Source: Trichoplusia ni (taxonomy: Eukaryota; Arthropoda; Insecta; Lepidoptera; Noctuidae). Taken from it: DNA of 64,000 nucleotides. Numbering within the stretch: the stretch's first letter is position 1; the number at the start of each line of letters is the position of its first letter. Positions 1 to 11,726 of this stretch are shown here, in pieces. The stretch is taken from contig NC_039483.1 of the NCBI RefSeq assembly GCF_003590095.1, forward strand, positions 1,364,001-1,428,000. The letters are read 5' to 3'. Under the pieces are notes generated by a model. It searched no databases. It was not told the origin of the DNA and saw only the letters and a list, made by a program, of their open reading frames with translations. Made by a program: the position numbers and the translations under genes.

Positions 1-208
1 TGAAAACGGCTTAATAATGATTTTGTTTATGAAAATATTATTGAAATACGAAGGAAAAATGATTTTATGACACATAAAATTAAAAAAACGCGAAAAAAAA
101 CTGCAATTTTCATGAAAAGACCGATGAAAAATTCCAACGCAGTGGGGTCTGGAATCATGTCTAGAACTCAGGTCCCACGGAAAAGTCACGGTGTTCCTTA
201 CACCCTGT

Positions 209-2603
209 ATTATGTAAAGTTAATTAACTTTTTATGCTGCAAAATTATTTACATTTAATTAGTGGTCTAAGCCAAATATTGTCCTTTTTATTATTGAATG
301 ACATGTTAGAAAAAATGGTAGCATAAATTATAGCTCTTGATAATCACAGAGTACGATCATATACAAAACTTCAAGTATAAAAAATTGTTAAACAGTTAGT
401 AATTGAGTAGAATCGTTGTAACCATCGATCCTTATTTTATTCCCAACTTCCCTCATCAATACATATCATTCAATATAATTTCATTATCCCGTATCCAATA
501 AATCGTCATTCCTCGCCAAGTGTCGAAGCCATATTTTATTTGAAAAATAAAACAAAACAAATACGACAAAGAAACAGCTGTCATATCCAACACAAAGAAA
601 ATGAAATAAAAAAAGGGACTGCCTTTCAAAAAAGTAATCAATCAGAGTAAAGTCACGAGACGCCATCTTTGTTGCCCCTTTGAACCCTCGTCAGGATTTG
701 TTACCCCAACATACCCCAACATGGTTCGAATTACCCCTATAGGCCATATTCATGAGGAGATAACAGCTCAATAGACCCATTCATGATTGCACGAAAACTA
801 CGCCGTTAAATATGTGTTTAAGATGACATATATTTAATTGGGGATAAATTACGTAGGTATTAATGGTAATGGCAAGAATCGAATCAATATATTCAGTTGC
901 AGTATATAAAGAAAACTAAGTATTTTTTTTCTCAAAAGTCATTACACTACCATTGTTGCAGTCGGGTAAATAAACAGGGTATTTACTAGTCCGACTACGA
1001 CGTGCGTAAGTCCGACGTGCCCTAAGACGTCTGTAGTAAAACCTCAAGTTTATATCTCAGTTTCGCGTTAACTTACTTGATGGTTTCAGTTTGCATTCCA
1101 ACAAATAAACTGAACACGGTGAATAATATTCTAAAAAGACTTTTGAACTCGATCTTGCGATTCACTGGATTGGTTTCCGTTACTGTGCAATCTACAAATT
1201 CCTATCTCCGATCGTAAATCAATACTTTTTTAGTCCATGTGTAATCTCACAACTATGGTTACTGGTTACTGGTGGTGGGCTCCCTTTTCCGCACGTAGGC
1301 TCCAAGCTCACATCTATGTAAAGTTATCTTCCTTCTTCCAAAAGCCTCTGGTTTTGTAAATTCTGGCCAAAGTCCCTCGTAACGGACAAAATCTTGGCAG
1401 AACTTTGGCCGCCGAGAGACAACAACGGTGTTCTTTCTCCAGCGTTCAGAATCTGATGATTTTGGTCCAAATTGTTAAATAACCTGCTTCCCCTTAAACC
1501 TTATATAATTAAATACATTTATCAAAAACACTTCCCGTTACTAGTCACCTCTATCAACCACTAAACGTCCTTCGAGACCACGAATCAAGTTTCAAACTAA
1601 TTTTCCCTCTCTTTCTTTCTCATGAAAAACTCAATATAGCCTTGTTTGTCTTCAGCTAATATCAGTAACTTCTGTCGCAGTAACTTCATCGTAAAATAAA
1701 CTTTATTGCCTTTGATTGTGGCTTCCTTTTCTATAGCAGTTGCTATGGTTACCGTGAGGTTATATACGGTAGTATGTTTACTATATGTGAGACATTTTAT
1801 TACTCTGGCTTCGCTTTCCTGTGACTTCGATCTTTACGTTTTGATTGCAAACTTAAAACAGATTTGATTATCTACAATTACTTATTCTAGGTTCCCTGTG
1901 TATATGATTTGACTGTTTGTAAAACTCCTAAAGATGCATATATTAAATTCTTTAAAACATTAAAATTATGGTTCGTTTTCAACATCAACTTTTTCTACCG
2001 ATATGTCAATTGATTCGCCTTAAATATTCACATAATAACAATTGGCAAAATAAAAAGATGCAATAAGAACACTACTAAAATCGTTACATATTGTCAAAAC
2101 TCATGTATAACACACTTTCAAAGTATTTATTGACAAGTAATTTTACCGAAAATCAAATTACAACTTGCTAAATATCAATTACACAGATGTTTTTAAACTT
2201 ATTTGGAAGCTTGTAATCAGTATTGGGTTTTTTGCTGACCGGACATGTTTGTGTTAATTTACTGGACTGTGATAAATTTGTCTTATCTCTTCACTTGAAA
2301 TGACCGAGCATATTACGTTACAACAAACTGGTCTTATTGTGTTCATGTCGGCCATGTTGCGTAGATGTTATTTCTCTTAACATTAATTTTAGTAACATCA
2401 AAAAGCTATTTATGTTGAACCTAAAGTTATATTATGCCCAAAGTTGCCCGCAACTTTGACCGCGTGGTAAGTAGGAAGGTAGGCTTTGGATAAATATTTT
2501 TCAAGAAAATAATATTGTGGCTATAAATTGAGATGAAAGAGATTGAAATCAGGAAAGTAGTTTAGGAGACGCGGACAAACAAGTTGACACATAATTTATA
2601 CAT
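209..2603. repeat. Long direct repeat, copy 1 (about 2.4 kb)
   Basis: This is the first of two long direct copies; the second starts at 2927. Long blocks match base for base apart from scattered substitutions and short indels, for example the blocks beginning 'tatgtaaagttaattaac', 'gtcgggtaaataaacagg' and 'gcagttgctatggttacc'. Copy 1 carries about 120 bp (roughly 1880-2035) that copy 2 lacks, a longer form of the segment near 995-1020, and a local doubling of 'acataccccaac' near 710. No long ORF or known domain is visible; the short ORFs are not conserved in frame between copies. Near 2445 it contains 'gcccgcaactttgaccgcg', a decayed head of a common lepidopteran repeat. It could be a segmental tandem duplication or two copies of an unnamed non-autonomous element. 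Confidence 0.85.
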
Positions 2604-2926
2604 CTAATATATAAAATTCCCGTGTCACGATGTTAGTTACCGTACTCCTCCGAAACGGCTTAACCTATTTTTACCAAATTTTATATGCGTATTCAGTAGG
2701 TCTGAGAATCGACTAACATCATTCTACGATTGGATGTCCGTAGCATACGAGATTCGTAGAGGCATCGGCGCGTAACGCTACGTGCTCGTAGCGTCGTAGC
2801 ATGAAGCTACGAAGTAATGTTTTCTCGCCACAAAATTAACTGGGCTTGTAAATTGTTTTCGTTTTATGAAAATATTTTAAATTTTCAGTTTTTTGAGTTT
2901 TATATCATGTAAACATATTTTAAATA
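2604..2926 (+). repeat. Lep1-like Helitron-type fragment between the two long repeats
   Basis: The spacer between the long direct repeats begins 'ctaatatataaaattcccg' and continues with the phrase about a Tyr-poor, AT-rich element head that recurs at 17965: 'actcctccgaaacgg', 'aaattttatatgcgtat', 'taggtctgagaatcg'. I recognise this as the head of the Lep1-like, Helitron-related non-autonomous family of Lepidoptera. After about 2735 it changes to a stretch dense in CGTAGC/GCTACG words and then AT-rich sequence. The end typical of the family is missing, so the copy is truncated. Confidence 0.6.
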
Positions 2927-5194
2927 TATTATGTAAAGTTAATTAACTTTTTATGCTGCAAAATTATTTACATTTAATTAGTGGTCTAAGGCAAATAATG
3001 TCCTTTTTATTATTGAATGACATGTTAGAAAACATGGTAGCATAAATTATAGCTCTTGATAATCACAGAGTACGATCATATACAAAACTTCAAGTATAAA
3101 AAATTGTTAAACAGTTAGTAATTGAGTAGAATCGTTGTAACCATCGATCCTTATTTTATTCCCAACTTCCCTCATCAAAACATATCATTCAATATAATTT
3201 CATTATCCCGTATCCAATAAATCGTCATTCCTCGTCAAGTGTCGAAGCCATATTTTATCTGAAAAATAAAACAAAACAAATACGACAAAGAAACAGCTGT
3301 CATATCCAACACAAAGAAAATGAAATAAAAAAAGGGACTGCCTTTCAAAAAAGTAATCAATCAGAGTAAAGTCACGAGACGCCATCTTTGTTGCCCCTTT
3401 GAACCCTCGTCAGAATTTGTTACCCCAACATGGTTCGAATTACCCCTATAGGCCATATTCATGAGGAGATAACAGCTCAATAGACCCATTCATGATTGCA
3501 CGAAAACTACGCCGTTAAATCTGTGTTTAAGATGACAAATATTTAATTTGGGATAAATTACGTAGGTATTAATGGTAATGGCAAGAATCGAATCAATATA
3601 TTCAGTTGCAGTATATAAAGAAAACTAAGTAAATTTTTTCTCAAAAGTCATTACTCTACCTTTGTTGCAGTCGGGTAAATAAACAGGGTATTTACTAGTC
3701 CGACTCGCGCTCTAAGACGTCTGTAGTAAAACCTCAAGTTTATATCTCAGTTTCGCGTTAACTTACTTGATGGTTTCAGTTTGCATTCCAACAAATAAAC
3801 TGAACACGGTGAATAATATTCTAAAAAGACTTTTGAACTCGATCTTGCGATTCACTGGATTGGTTTCCGTTACTGTGCAATCTACAAATTCCTATCTCTG
3901 ATCGTAAATCAATACTTTTTTAGTCCATGTGTAATCTCACAACTATGGTTACTGGTTACTGGTGGTGGGCTCCCTTTTCCGCACGTAGGCTCCAAGCTCA
4001 CATCTATGTAAAGTTATCTTCCTTCTTCTTTCAAAAGCCTCTGGTTTTGCAAATTCTGGCCAAAGTCCCTCGTAACAGACAAAATCTTGGCAGAACTTTG
4101 GCCGCCGAGAGACAACAACGGTGTTCTTTCTCCAGCGTTCAGAATGTGATGATTTTGGTCCAAATTGTTAAATAACCTGCTTCCCCTTAAACCTTATATA
4201 ATTAAATACATTTATCAAAAACACTTCCCGTTACTAGTCACCTCTATCAACCACTAAACGTCCTTCGAGACCACGAATCAAGTTTCAAACTAATTTTCCC
4301 TCTCTTTCTTTCTCATGAAAAACTCAATATAGCCTTGTTTGTCTTCAGCTAATATCAGTAACTTCTGTCGCAGTAACTTCATCGTAAAATAAACTTTATT
4401 GCCTTTGATTGTGGCTTCCTTTTCTATAGCAGTTGCTATGGTTACCGTGAGGTTATATACGGTAGTATGTTCACTATATGTGAGACATTTTATTACTCTG
4501 GCTTCGCTTTCTTGCGACTTCGATCTTTACGTTTTGATTGCAAACTTAAAACAGATTTGATTATCTACAATTATTCGTCATATTCGATAAGTTCGTTGTG
4601 TACTTACATTAACAATTGGCAAAATTAAAAGATGCAATCTACTAATATTGTTGTCAAACTATTAAAATTGTTAAATATTGTCAAAACTCATATAATTATA
4701 CTTATACTTTCAAAGTATTTATTGACAATAATTTTACCGACAATCAAATTACAGCTTGCTAAATATCAATTACACAGATGTTTTTAAACTTATTTTGAAG
4801 CTTGTAATCAGTATTGGGTTTTTTGCTGACCGTACATGTTTGTGTTAATTCACTGGACTGTGATAAATTTGTCTTATCTCTTCACTTGAAATGACCGAGC
4901 ATATTACGTTACAACAAACTGGTCTTATTGTGTTTATGTCGGCCATGTTGCGTAGATGTTATTTCTCTTAACATTAATTTTAGTAACATCAAAAAGCTAT
5001 TTATATTGAACCTAAAGTTATATTATGCTGTCTGTTGCCCGCAACTTTGACCGCGTGGTAAGTAGGAAGGAAGGCTTTGGATAAATATTTTTCAAGAAAA
5101 TAATATTGTGGCTATAAATTGAGATGAAAGAGATTGAAATCAGGAAAGTAGTTTAGGAGACGCGGACAAACAAGTTGACACATAATTTATACAT
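2927..5194. repeat. Long direct repeat, copy 2 (about 2.3 kb)
   Basis: This is the second copy of the unit at 209-2603, in the same orientation and offset by about 2.72 kb at the left edge. The right edges of both copies end at the same phrase ('gttgacacataatttatacat'), after which the flanks differ. Relative to copy 1, about 120 bp are replaced by a different short stretch near 4575-4612. An 82-codon ORF (3927-4175) is open only here because of indels, so I do not consider it a gene. Confidence 0.85.
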
Positions 5195-5980
5195 ATTATA
5201 TAAATATTAATTACAAAATTAATGTTAATATCAAATATAATATAGAGATCAATCAAATTCTTCCAAACAAACCAGCTTTATAGCAGGACTATCACCGCAC
5301 AAGCAAGACAGCGGTATACAAAAGTGTAGCGCCATCTCGGTTTCACAATGCAATAGCTTTTAAGAGCTTTTGGTACTGGCACTGATCCCTGAAACACCCG
5401 ATCATGTACGCTTATGGGAGAGGTACTTAACTTAGATTGAGCTACACATATAAAGCCTTTACTTAAATTATATCTCTAAGATATATAGCGCCTTCGAGAG
5501 TAATTACTGTTGAATTACGTCCCACACTCGGATCAAATTCATCAAGTATGGCGGTGGTGTACTTCGGTAATGATCGGCTGTTTTCGGACTTTATCGGGAC
5601 CTACTTGATTTTAAAATGACCTTGGCCATAAATATTTAAAATATCGCTCTAAGCTTTTAAATGAACAAGTCTCTCAAAAAAGCGTTTTGTCTTAGTTTGC
5701 TCTAAGAAACATGAAATCTATTTAAGCACATTTTATATCTGAAATAAGATCTATAATATAATATTGTCTGTTCAATCTTGAATTCCTTAGATAATATGTA
5801 CATAAATTTGAAGTCCAAAAAAACTAACTTGAACGTTCCTTTGCTACTATTGATAAAGAAAGTTCTTCATTCATTGTCATCTGAAAAAGGGAAGGAACAA
5901 AAAATGGAGTACAACTAAAAGTATCAGTAAATTGGAAACTAAGCGAACTGCACGTCTTTACATCTCTTCAGCATTCACAA
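5195..5980. other. Gene-free stretch
   Basis: I see no gene. Around 5270-5400 there is a decayed dispersed repeat containing 'tagcgccatctcggtttcac', a phrase that recurs in related form near 8565-8605 ('gcgccatctcgctttaaca'). The rest is AT-rich with no long ORF. Confidence 0.4.
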
Positions 5981-6390
5981 ACTTTTAACTTTCCGCTAAA
6001 GGATTTTTATTCCATTTCAATCTGAGGGCACGGCAGTGCCCCTGCCAAGTCTCGAGCAAAACGGGCACGGCCGTACCATCTTTTCTCGAAGCGATTCGCG
6101 GCTGTTTCGCCCCCCCTGTATCTTCGACGTGGACAAAGCTAGGAGTTTAGCTTTTCGGGGAATAATAGTAGGCATTAGAACAAGCTTAAGTTCGAAATTA
6201 CATGCCAATTGAATTAATGGTTTAGGAGTTACGGTCGATCAAAGTTACACCATTTTGTCACTCACTGACTCACTGACAGATCATCAAAAATCTAAGGTAC
6301 TTCTAGCAGACTTAGAAACTTCAAATTTTGCACCAAGATAGGTCCTTAGCCACATATAAAGGAAAAATTATAAAAACATTAAAAAATAAT
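5981..6390. repeat. Dispersed repeat of lepidopteran type with GC-rich head
   Basis: A GC-rich block (about 6020-6115) with 'gggcacggccgtaccatc' and 'gaagcgattcgcggctg' leads into 'ggtttaggagttacggtcg' and 'gtcactcactgactcactg'. I recall this order of phrases from repeats found in many moth genomes, but I cannot assign a class. The 63-codon ORF inside it on the minus strand looks like chance. Confidence 0.5.
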
Positions 6391-7036
6391 ATGCCATAGA
6401 AAACAATTTTATATTTGCGGTTTGGCAAGAACATTATGTATGGATTTTGACTGCATTGTTAACTTTGTTCGTTGTTTAAGTACCTATTCAATTGGATGAA
6501 TACATACATAGAATAGAAAAGAATAATATAAATGTAATACACAGACTATCATTAATACAAATTAATACATAAAATTCATAATTCATTAAATTAATAAAGC
6601 TAAAACTCCATTGTATTGCGATAAATATTGTATGCGCGCTCGATAGATGGCGTTGTACGTGTCTGAATCGCGCTATGGTTTCGTTACAAAGCGCAGTCTA
6701 AGTAGTACTTCAGAATAATTCGATAATTTTCATTTGATAGCGCCACCTGTCTATGAAAAACCATTTCGAAACTAAAAAATATTGTAGTGATAATTGATAT
6801 TCGGAGAACTTTACGTGTTATTTAGTTTAGTTTAGCTATAGTTTGTAAGTTAGTAGATATATATATGCATATATATATAAGTTTAAGCTTGTTTACATTA
6901 GAAGTAACGAAGTCTCAGAGAAGAAACAAAAGAGATAGAGATAGAGAATGGGTTCTAAGCAAAGCAGTAGCTGAAGTCCTAGAAATTATGACACCTAAAA
7001 AAAAAGAAAGAAATACACTTACAAAAAATAAATGAG
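6391..7036. other. Gene-free stretch with an AT palindrome
   Basis: I see no gene. A self-complementary AT run ('tatatatatgcatatatata') lies near 6857-6878. Around 6635-6760, 'gatagatggcg' and 'gatagcgccacc' face each other and look like remnants of a dispersed repeat. The minus-strand ORF at 6915-7127 is partly the left arm of the inverted repeat that follows. Confidence 0.35.
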
Positions 7037-7226
7037 ATCCCACCAAAAACATTAAATGTAAAAAAATGCCAAGTCTCTCGATGCAGTCTTTCCATCGTAA
7101 AAAGTTTTGAGATCTCATAGAAGCCAAGTCCTGTTCAAAATATTTTGTAGTTATAAATCAACATTTAGTAATTGTATCAATAGTTTTCTTTATATTATAA
7201 TTATAGTGACTTGGCAATGAGCACAA
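7037..7226. repeat. Inverted repeat, left arm (190 bp)
   Basis: This arm is the reverse complement of 7543-7732. Reading both arms base by base I find one mismatch in 190 positions ('gtcctgttc' here, 'gtcctattc' in the reverse complement of the other arm). The arms are separated by 316 bp. A transcript through both arms would fold into a very long, nearly perfect duplex. It may be a fold-back element or two recent head-to-head copies of one repeat. Confidence 0.92.
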
Positions 7227-7542
7227 ATTAAAAGCTGCTTGATGCCTGGAATTATGTGCAAATGTTACTGACGAGACCAGTGATCAGATTATTTGTTATG
7301 TGTGAATCATGATGGTCACTACCGACTACATGCTCCAATACAATAATTAAGAATACCTTACGGGCCATCGCTTTATGAAAGTAAATGAATCGAGAGTACA
7401 CTAAGACTGACTGCCGTTGCCGAAATTCGGTTGGGACGACACGGATAAACCAAAAGAAAATTAATTTTGTGATATTAATGTTTACGCATGCGGTGTGTGT
7501 AACTTTCAACTCCTACAAATATGCCGTTTTATTTGTTTCTTC

Positions 7543-7732
7543 TTGTGCTCATTGCCAAGTCACTATAATTATAATATAAAGAAAACTATTGATACAATTA
7601 CTAAATGTTGATTTATAACTACAAAATATTTTGAATAGGACTTGGCTTCTATGAGATCTCAAAACTTTTTACGATGGAAAGACTGCATCGAGAGACTTGG
7701 CATTTTTTTACATTTAATGTTTTTGGTGGGAT
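7543..7732. repeat. Inverted repeat, right arm (190 bp)
   Basis: This is the partner of 7037-7226. It begins at 'ttgtgctcattgccaag' and ends at 'tttttggtgggat', after which the flanks diverge. The spacer (7227-7542) has short ORFs on both strands (up to 85 codons) with no recognised domain. Confidence 0.92.
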
Positions 7733-8049
7733 TTACATTTACTTTTCAACAATGACACAAAAGCTTTTTTGCAGAACAAAATATATGTTCTAAGAGGTAC
7801 ATTCGCTGTTTTGCATTGTTGGATTTAAGACTTGTGATGTATTTCGTTGAGTCGGTTGTTAAGTGCAAAGTGATGTTGAATGTGGACGGAGGTTTCATGA
7901 TAGCTGATTTATACTTTGAACGTGGTTTTAGAGCTAGTCCATTTGCACATGAAGCGACGAAAGTCTTTAATACTTAATGTTTTTGGTGATTTTTAAACCT
8001 CTATGGAATTTTATGTGAGTCATTGCTTCGTCAATAAATTTGTATATTA

Positions 8050-8200
8050 TCAAACTAAGCAAAGCTTGTATTAAAAGTGCAAGGCACCAAGCCACGGAAC
8101 AAATGATCGTGCTCATCACATATGGCGGGTATAGAACCCACAACTTCCAGTATAGCAGTAGACACTTACCACTAGACCATAAGCCAGTCAAGTAGTATGG
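8050..8200 (-). repeat. tRNA-derived SINE
   Basis: On the minus strand the element shows an A-box-like 'tggtctagtggtaagtgtc' and, about 30 bp on, a B-box-like 'gggttctataccc'. A non-tRNA body follows, ending 'acaagctttgcttagtttg'. The same body end occurs in the split SINE at 30530-30902. Promoter-box spacing and orientation fit a tRNA-derived SINE. The 91-codon ORF overlapping it is not a gene. Confidence 0.65.
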
Positions 8201-8819
8201 AGAATTGCCTTGTCTACAAACAGCCTTAAATACATCACACAAGCGTCGAACACAAATTTCTTCACTGTTCTAACTACAACATTCTCCATTTGGCAGGCAT
8301 GTATCCAACTATCATTGTGTACACTCGATATCAAGCTCACACAAGCAGACTCCCTGTCGAACTGAATGTATGACGTACTGTATCACAGTGTACACTAACC
8401 ATTATTCTTGACATACATACAATCTATGGATATTTGAGTTCGACTGATATTGGGTCTATTTATTTTATCTGACAACCGATTTATGGTAACTATCACATGT
8501 AAACGGACGCTGGACGTTCATACAGCCTACTCCTACTATTAAAGTAATGCTGTTGTTGTGTGAGCAAGATAGCGCTCTACGAAGTCTATTGCGCCATCTC
8601 GCTTTAACAGATAACAGTCGTAATTTTAGGGATGGTGGTAGGTTACATGAATGAGTTTTGGAGTACGGATACCGATACTAGGCCAGTGTTTGCTTGCAAC
8701 TAGGTTTTATTAGAAACAGTTAGTTGGTAGTGACTGATATGTGGCACAATAAGTATGATGAAAATTGAACTTACGCGAGAAGTCACGATTATTGAATAAA
8801 TTTTATTAAATTCCCCCCC

Positions 8820-9960
8820 TCTTAAAGTTTAAAGCAGTTCATCTTTGTAATTGTTGTTGTTTAGAAAAAGATACTGAAGAACTAAATATTTTTTTACTTT
8901 TTTATTCTCAATCATCATCACTTTTGTTCTTTGAAAATCTGTTGTCAATACTTGGGTAACGAAATTATACAAGAAGATTACTATCATAATTCAACTCGTA
9001 ATAAAATTATTTCAATAAAAATATCAAGCCTTATATAATATCCCGGTGTTTCCATTCCATTTCCATTCATACAAATGTTATTTGACTCCCACACAGCTGC
9101 GAATAAACTAATAATAGAGTATTTTCAATAGTAAAATGTCACTAAAATATGGGTATTAAATTTTAAAAATGTCACACTAATATTACTTTAAAACAACATG
9201 ACGACTATGACAAGCATTCTTTATTGAAATTTAGTATTTTTTAAAGTAAAAGAAAACTCGATATATTTGAATTTTGATATTTTTACTTGAATTATTTGTG
9301 CCTATACATATTTACACATTCGGTTCAATTTCTCGATTGTTTTTTTTTACATTATTCTTAGTCGCTCGCGATTCCGCCTGCGTAGGTTTTGGTTATTACA
9401 GTGAAGCATAACTCTATTCTTTAATTCGAATAAAAATACTCAGTGTTACTTCAAAAACCTCAAAAATATGTTTACAAAGTTACATGGTAATAAGCATAAA
9501 ACTACATTTATAATTATGTCATGAAACGCTGCCCCAGTCAACATTAAACTTATTTCAGCAAGTATTCCAATACATTTGTAATTTATTAGCTTTAATTGAA
9601 CACTTCGATCGAGCTATCGCCGTGTGAAAACCAATTAGCTTTCTAATCTCAAGTGGATTCGTTTGTATCGTTGATTTGTAATCTTTAATTACTTAAAAGC
9701 AATGTTTTGTTAACCTATAAATTAACTCAGTTTGCAATAAAACGGTTCATGATCTTAATCAGCTAATAGCATTATGAAGATTGATCAAATGTTGTGTAAT
9801 TGATATTAACAGTTTCCTTACGCGTTTTTATCGGGATCGCCCGACTAGTTTCGGATTCCTATTTAAGTAGGTACAGTTAAAAAGTATTTCATCAATGAGA
9901 TTTCATAATAAAACAGAAAAGACATTTGTAGTCTAAAATTCCACACAATTTGATCGATAA
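8820..9960. other. Gene-free AT-rich stretch
   Basis: I see no gene. Near 9826-9866 there is a minus-strand copy of a short dispersed core, read on the plus strand as 'atcgggatcgcccgactag' followed by 'tttcggattc'. Related cores occur near 34130-34240, 41828-41865, 51985-52045 and 62330-62371. Confidence 0.4.
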
Positions 9961-9964
9961 CAAA

Positions 9965-10282
9965 TTAAGCTAGGCTTGGCAAGGTCATTCCGTGAATGGT
10001 TGACCGTCTAAGTCATAACGAGTTCCTCCTTGTTTCGGAAGACACGTTAAATTGTGGGTCCGGCTGTCACTCATACATTTTCGACAGTCGTTACGGGTAG
10101 TCAGAAGCTAGAAAGTCTGACAACCAGTCTAACTAAGAGGTATCGTTTTGCCCAGGTAACTCGGTTGATGTGATCATCGATAGGCAGGAACTCCTTGTAA
10201 AACACTGGTACTTAGCAGTTTTTGGTTACATTAGAAGCTGGCGCCAACATAGGTGGGACAAGGCTAGGATGATGAGTCTTAA
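9965..10282 (-). repeat. Dispersed repeat, family C
   Basis: On the minus strand this matches the repeat at 29930-30250 and 51657-51905: a 'cctagcc...ttggggtcggc' type head, 'gtaccagtgttttac', 'aaggag', 'ccgggacccacaatttaac', and 'cgtgccttccgaaacac'. This copy is diverged. The family is common in moths, including noctuids; it carries no coding capacity. Confidence 0.6.
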
Positions 10283-10299
10283 AGGCAACATAACGTTTG

Positions 10300-11560
10300 T
10301 AATAATGAAATAAATAAATATTATTATTAATAAACAAATAATTCATGTCAACTCTCTAAATAACTTTATAGGTCCGTATAGGATACCTAATATTTAATTA
10401 TAACTTCATACACTGTCCTTACTCTACGAAAATGTAATTATAAAACTAATTCGAAAGTGGTCCTGCCTATATCGATGTCTCAAGAGATCGAGCATCGGCA
10501 CTTCAAAGGGATACATGATTAATTAATTCTGCTAACGATGTGATAAGACCTTTTTAATGGAACTACTTGTGTAGTAAGATGTTATGTTCCGTATACACAG
10601 GCTGTTCGGAAAAGTTCTAGCGTACGTGTTGTGAAAGTCGGATTATGATTAAAATCACGAAAAGGTCGTATAGCGAGAAAACAAAAGAAAATCGCGGAAT
10701 ATACATATTATGAGTAATTCGGGTGTCTCTGGGCTGCCTGTACATATATATATATATATAGTCCTCCTTATCGTTTTCGATAACGGCGACCATTGGCAAT
10801 TCACCTCCTAGCGTGAGCCCTGATGTGACTGGCTAGACCGAGTTTGGATCTAAACACATAACCCTTTTCAGGACAACCTATGTTTTCGATAACACACTTA
10901 CTTTTGTAGATTGGCATTTGTTTATAATTCGATTTGATAAAAATTAAAAAAAAAATGAAAAATATTTAATACTTTTCGTCGAAAGGCTTATTTGCTTTTT
11001 GGCGTGATGGCTCAAGCGTCCTATAGGTGGGTAAAAAAAGCAAAGTACTGCTGGCACACACATCTAGAGCTGATATTATTATTAATTTCCACATAAGATC
11101 CCATTACTCAGCAAATGCTTCATCATCCAAACCTCATCCTTTGCTCCAAGATCATCACTCCATCTTCGTCCTTTCACCGTCAATTTGCCATTTAAATTTC
11201 ATAATAATTACGCAGATCCTTCGCAGAAACAGCCTTTTAGTATCAAAATATTTTGTGTACCATTATTCATATCTCATATCACAAAATTCTAGATAAAATA
11301 TAACCTTGTTCTTTCGCAAGTATGTTGTAATTTCACAAAATTCCTTGGAAATTTCATAAATTCTTGTGAAACTTGAAATGGAGTTCATACATTTTATAAT
11401 ACATTGGATAAGTATCACAAAGTTCGTTTTCAGCTATATTAAGGTCGCTCGATTTATATTAATATCAGTTTTCTTTGTCTTAGTTAATATTATAATTTTA
11501 TTTATACATATTAATTAGTTTGTCCAGCTAAGACAAACTTTTTACGACGTTCCTAGGATA
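10300..11560. other. Gene-free stretch with a short AT microsatellite
   Basis: I see no gene. An (AT)n run lies near 10744-10760. The ORFs of 60 and 89 codons in this region have no recognisable features and are in low-complexity sequence. Confidence 0.35.
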
Positions 11561-11562
11561 AT

Positions 11563-11726
11563 TTTATTTTTATTTATTTATTTATTTATTTATTCAAGGA
11601 AGGCTTACAGACTAATAACATCATTTAGATACTAACTATAATTTTAACTAGTTGCTAATAACAAGCCCCCACCTATTAAGTACAGTAAAATACAATACAT
11701 AAGACTCAGAAGAATATTTAAATAAT
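11563..11726 (-). repeat. 3' UTR and (TTTA)n-type tail of the CR1/Jockey-type element
   Basis: On the minus strand the sequence downstream of the ORF2 stop runs about 125 bp and then ends in a microsatellite tail, seen on the plus strand as repeated 'ttta' units at about 11564-11594. A short tandem-repeat tail instead of a long poly(A) tract fits CR1-group and other target-primed non-LTR elements. I could not find a matching target-site duplication at the 5' end. Confidence 0.6.

Noticed and set aside
3927..4175. 82-codon ORF in the long repeat
   Set aside because: The equivalent region in the first copy (1240-1480) is broken by stops and indels, so there is no selection for the frame.
6915..7127. 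70-codon ORF and an intron-like 'gtaagtg...tttttttttag' stretch
   Set aside because: Half the ORF is the inverted-repeat arm, and the intron-like stretch is only about 28 bases, too short for an insect intron.
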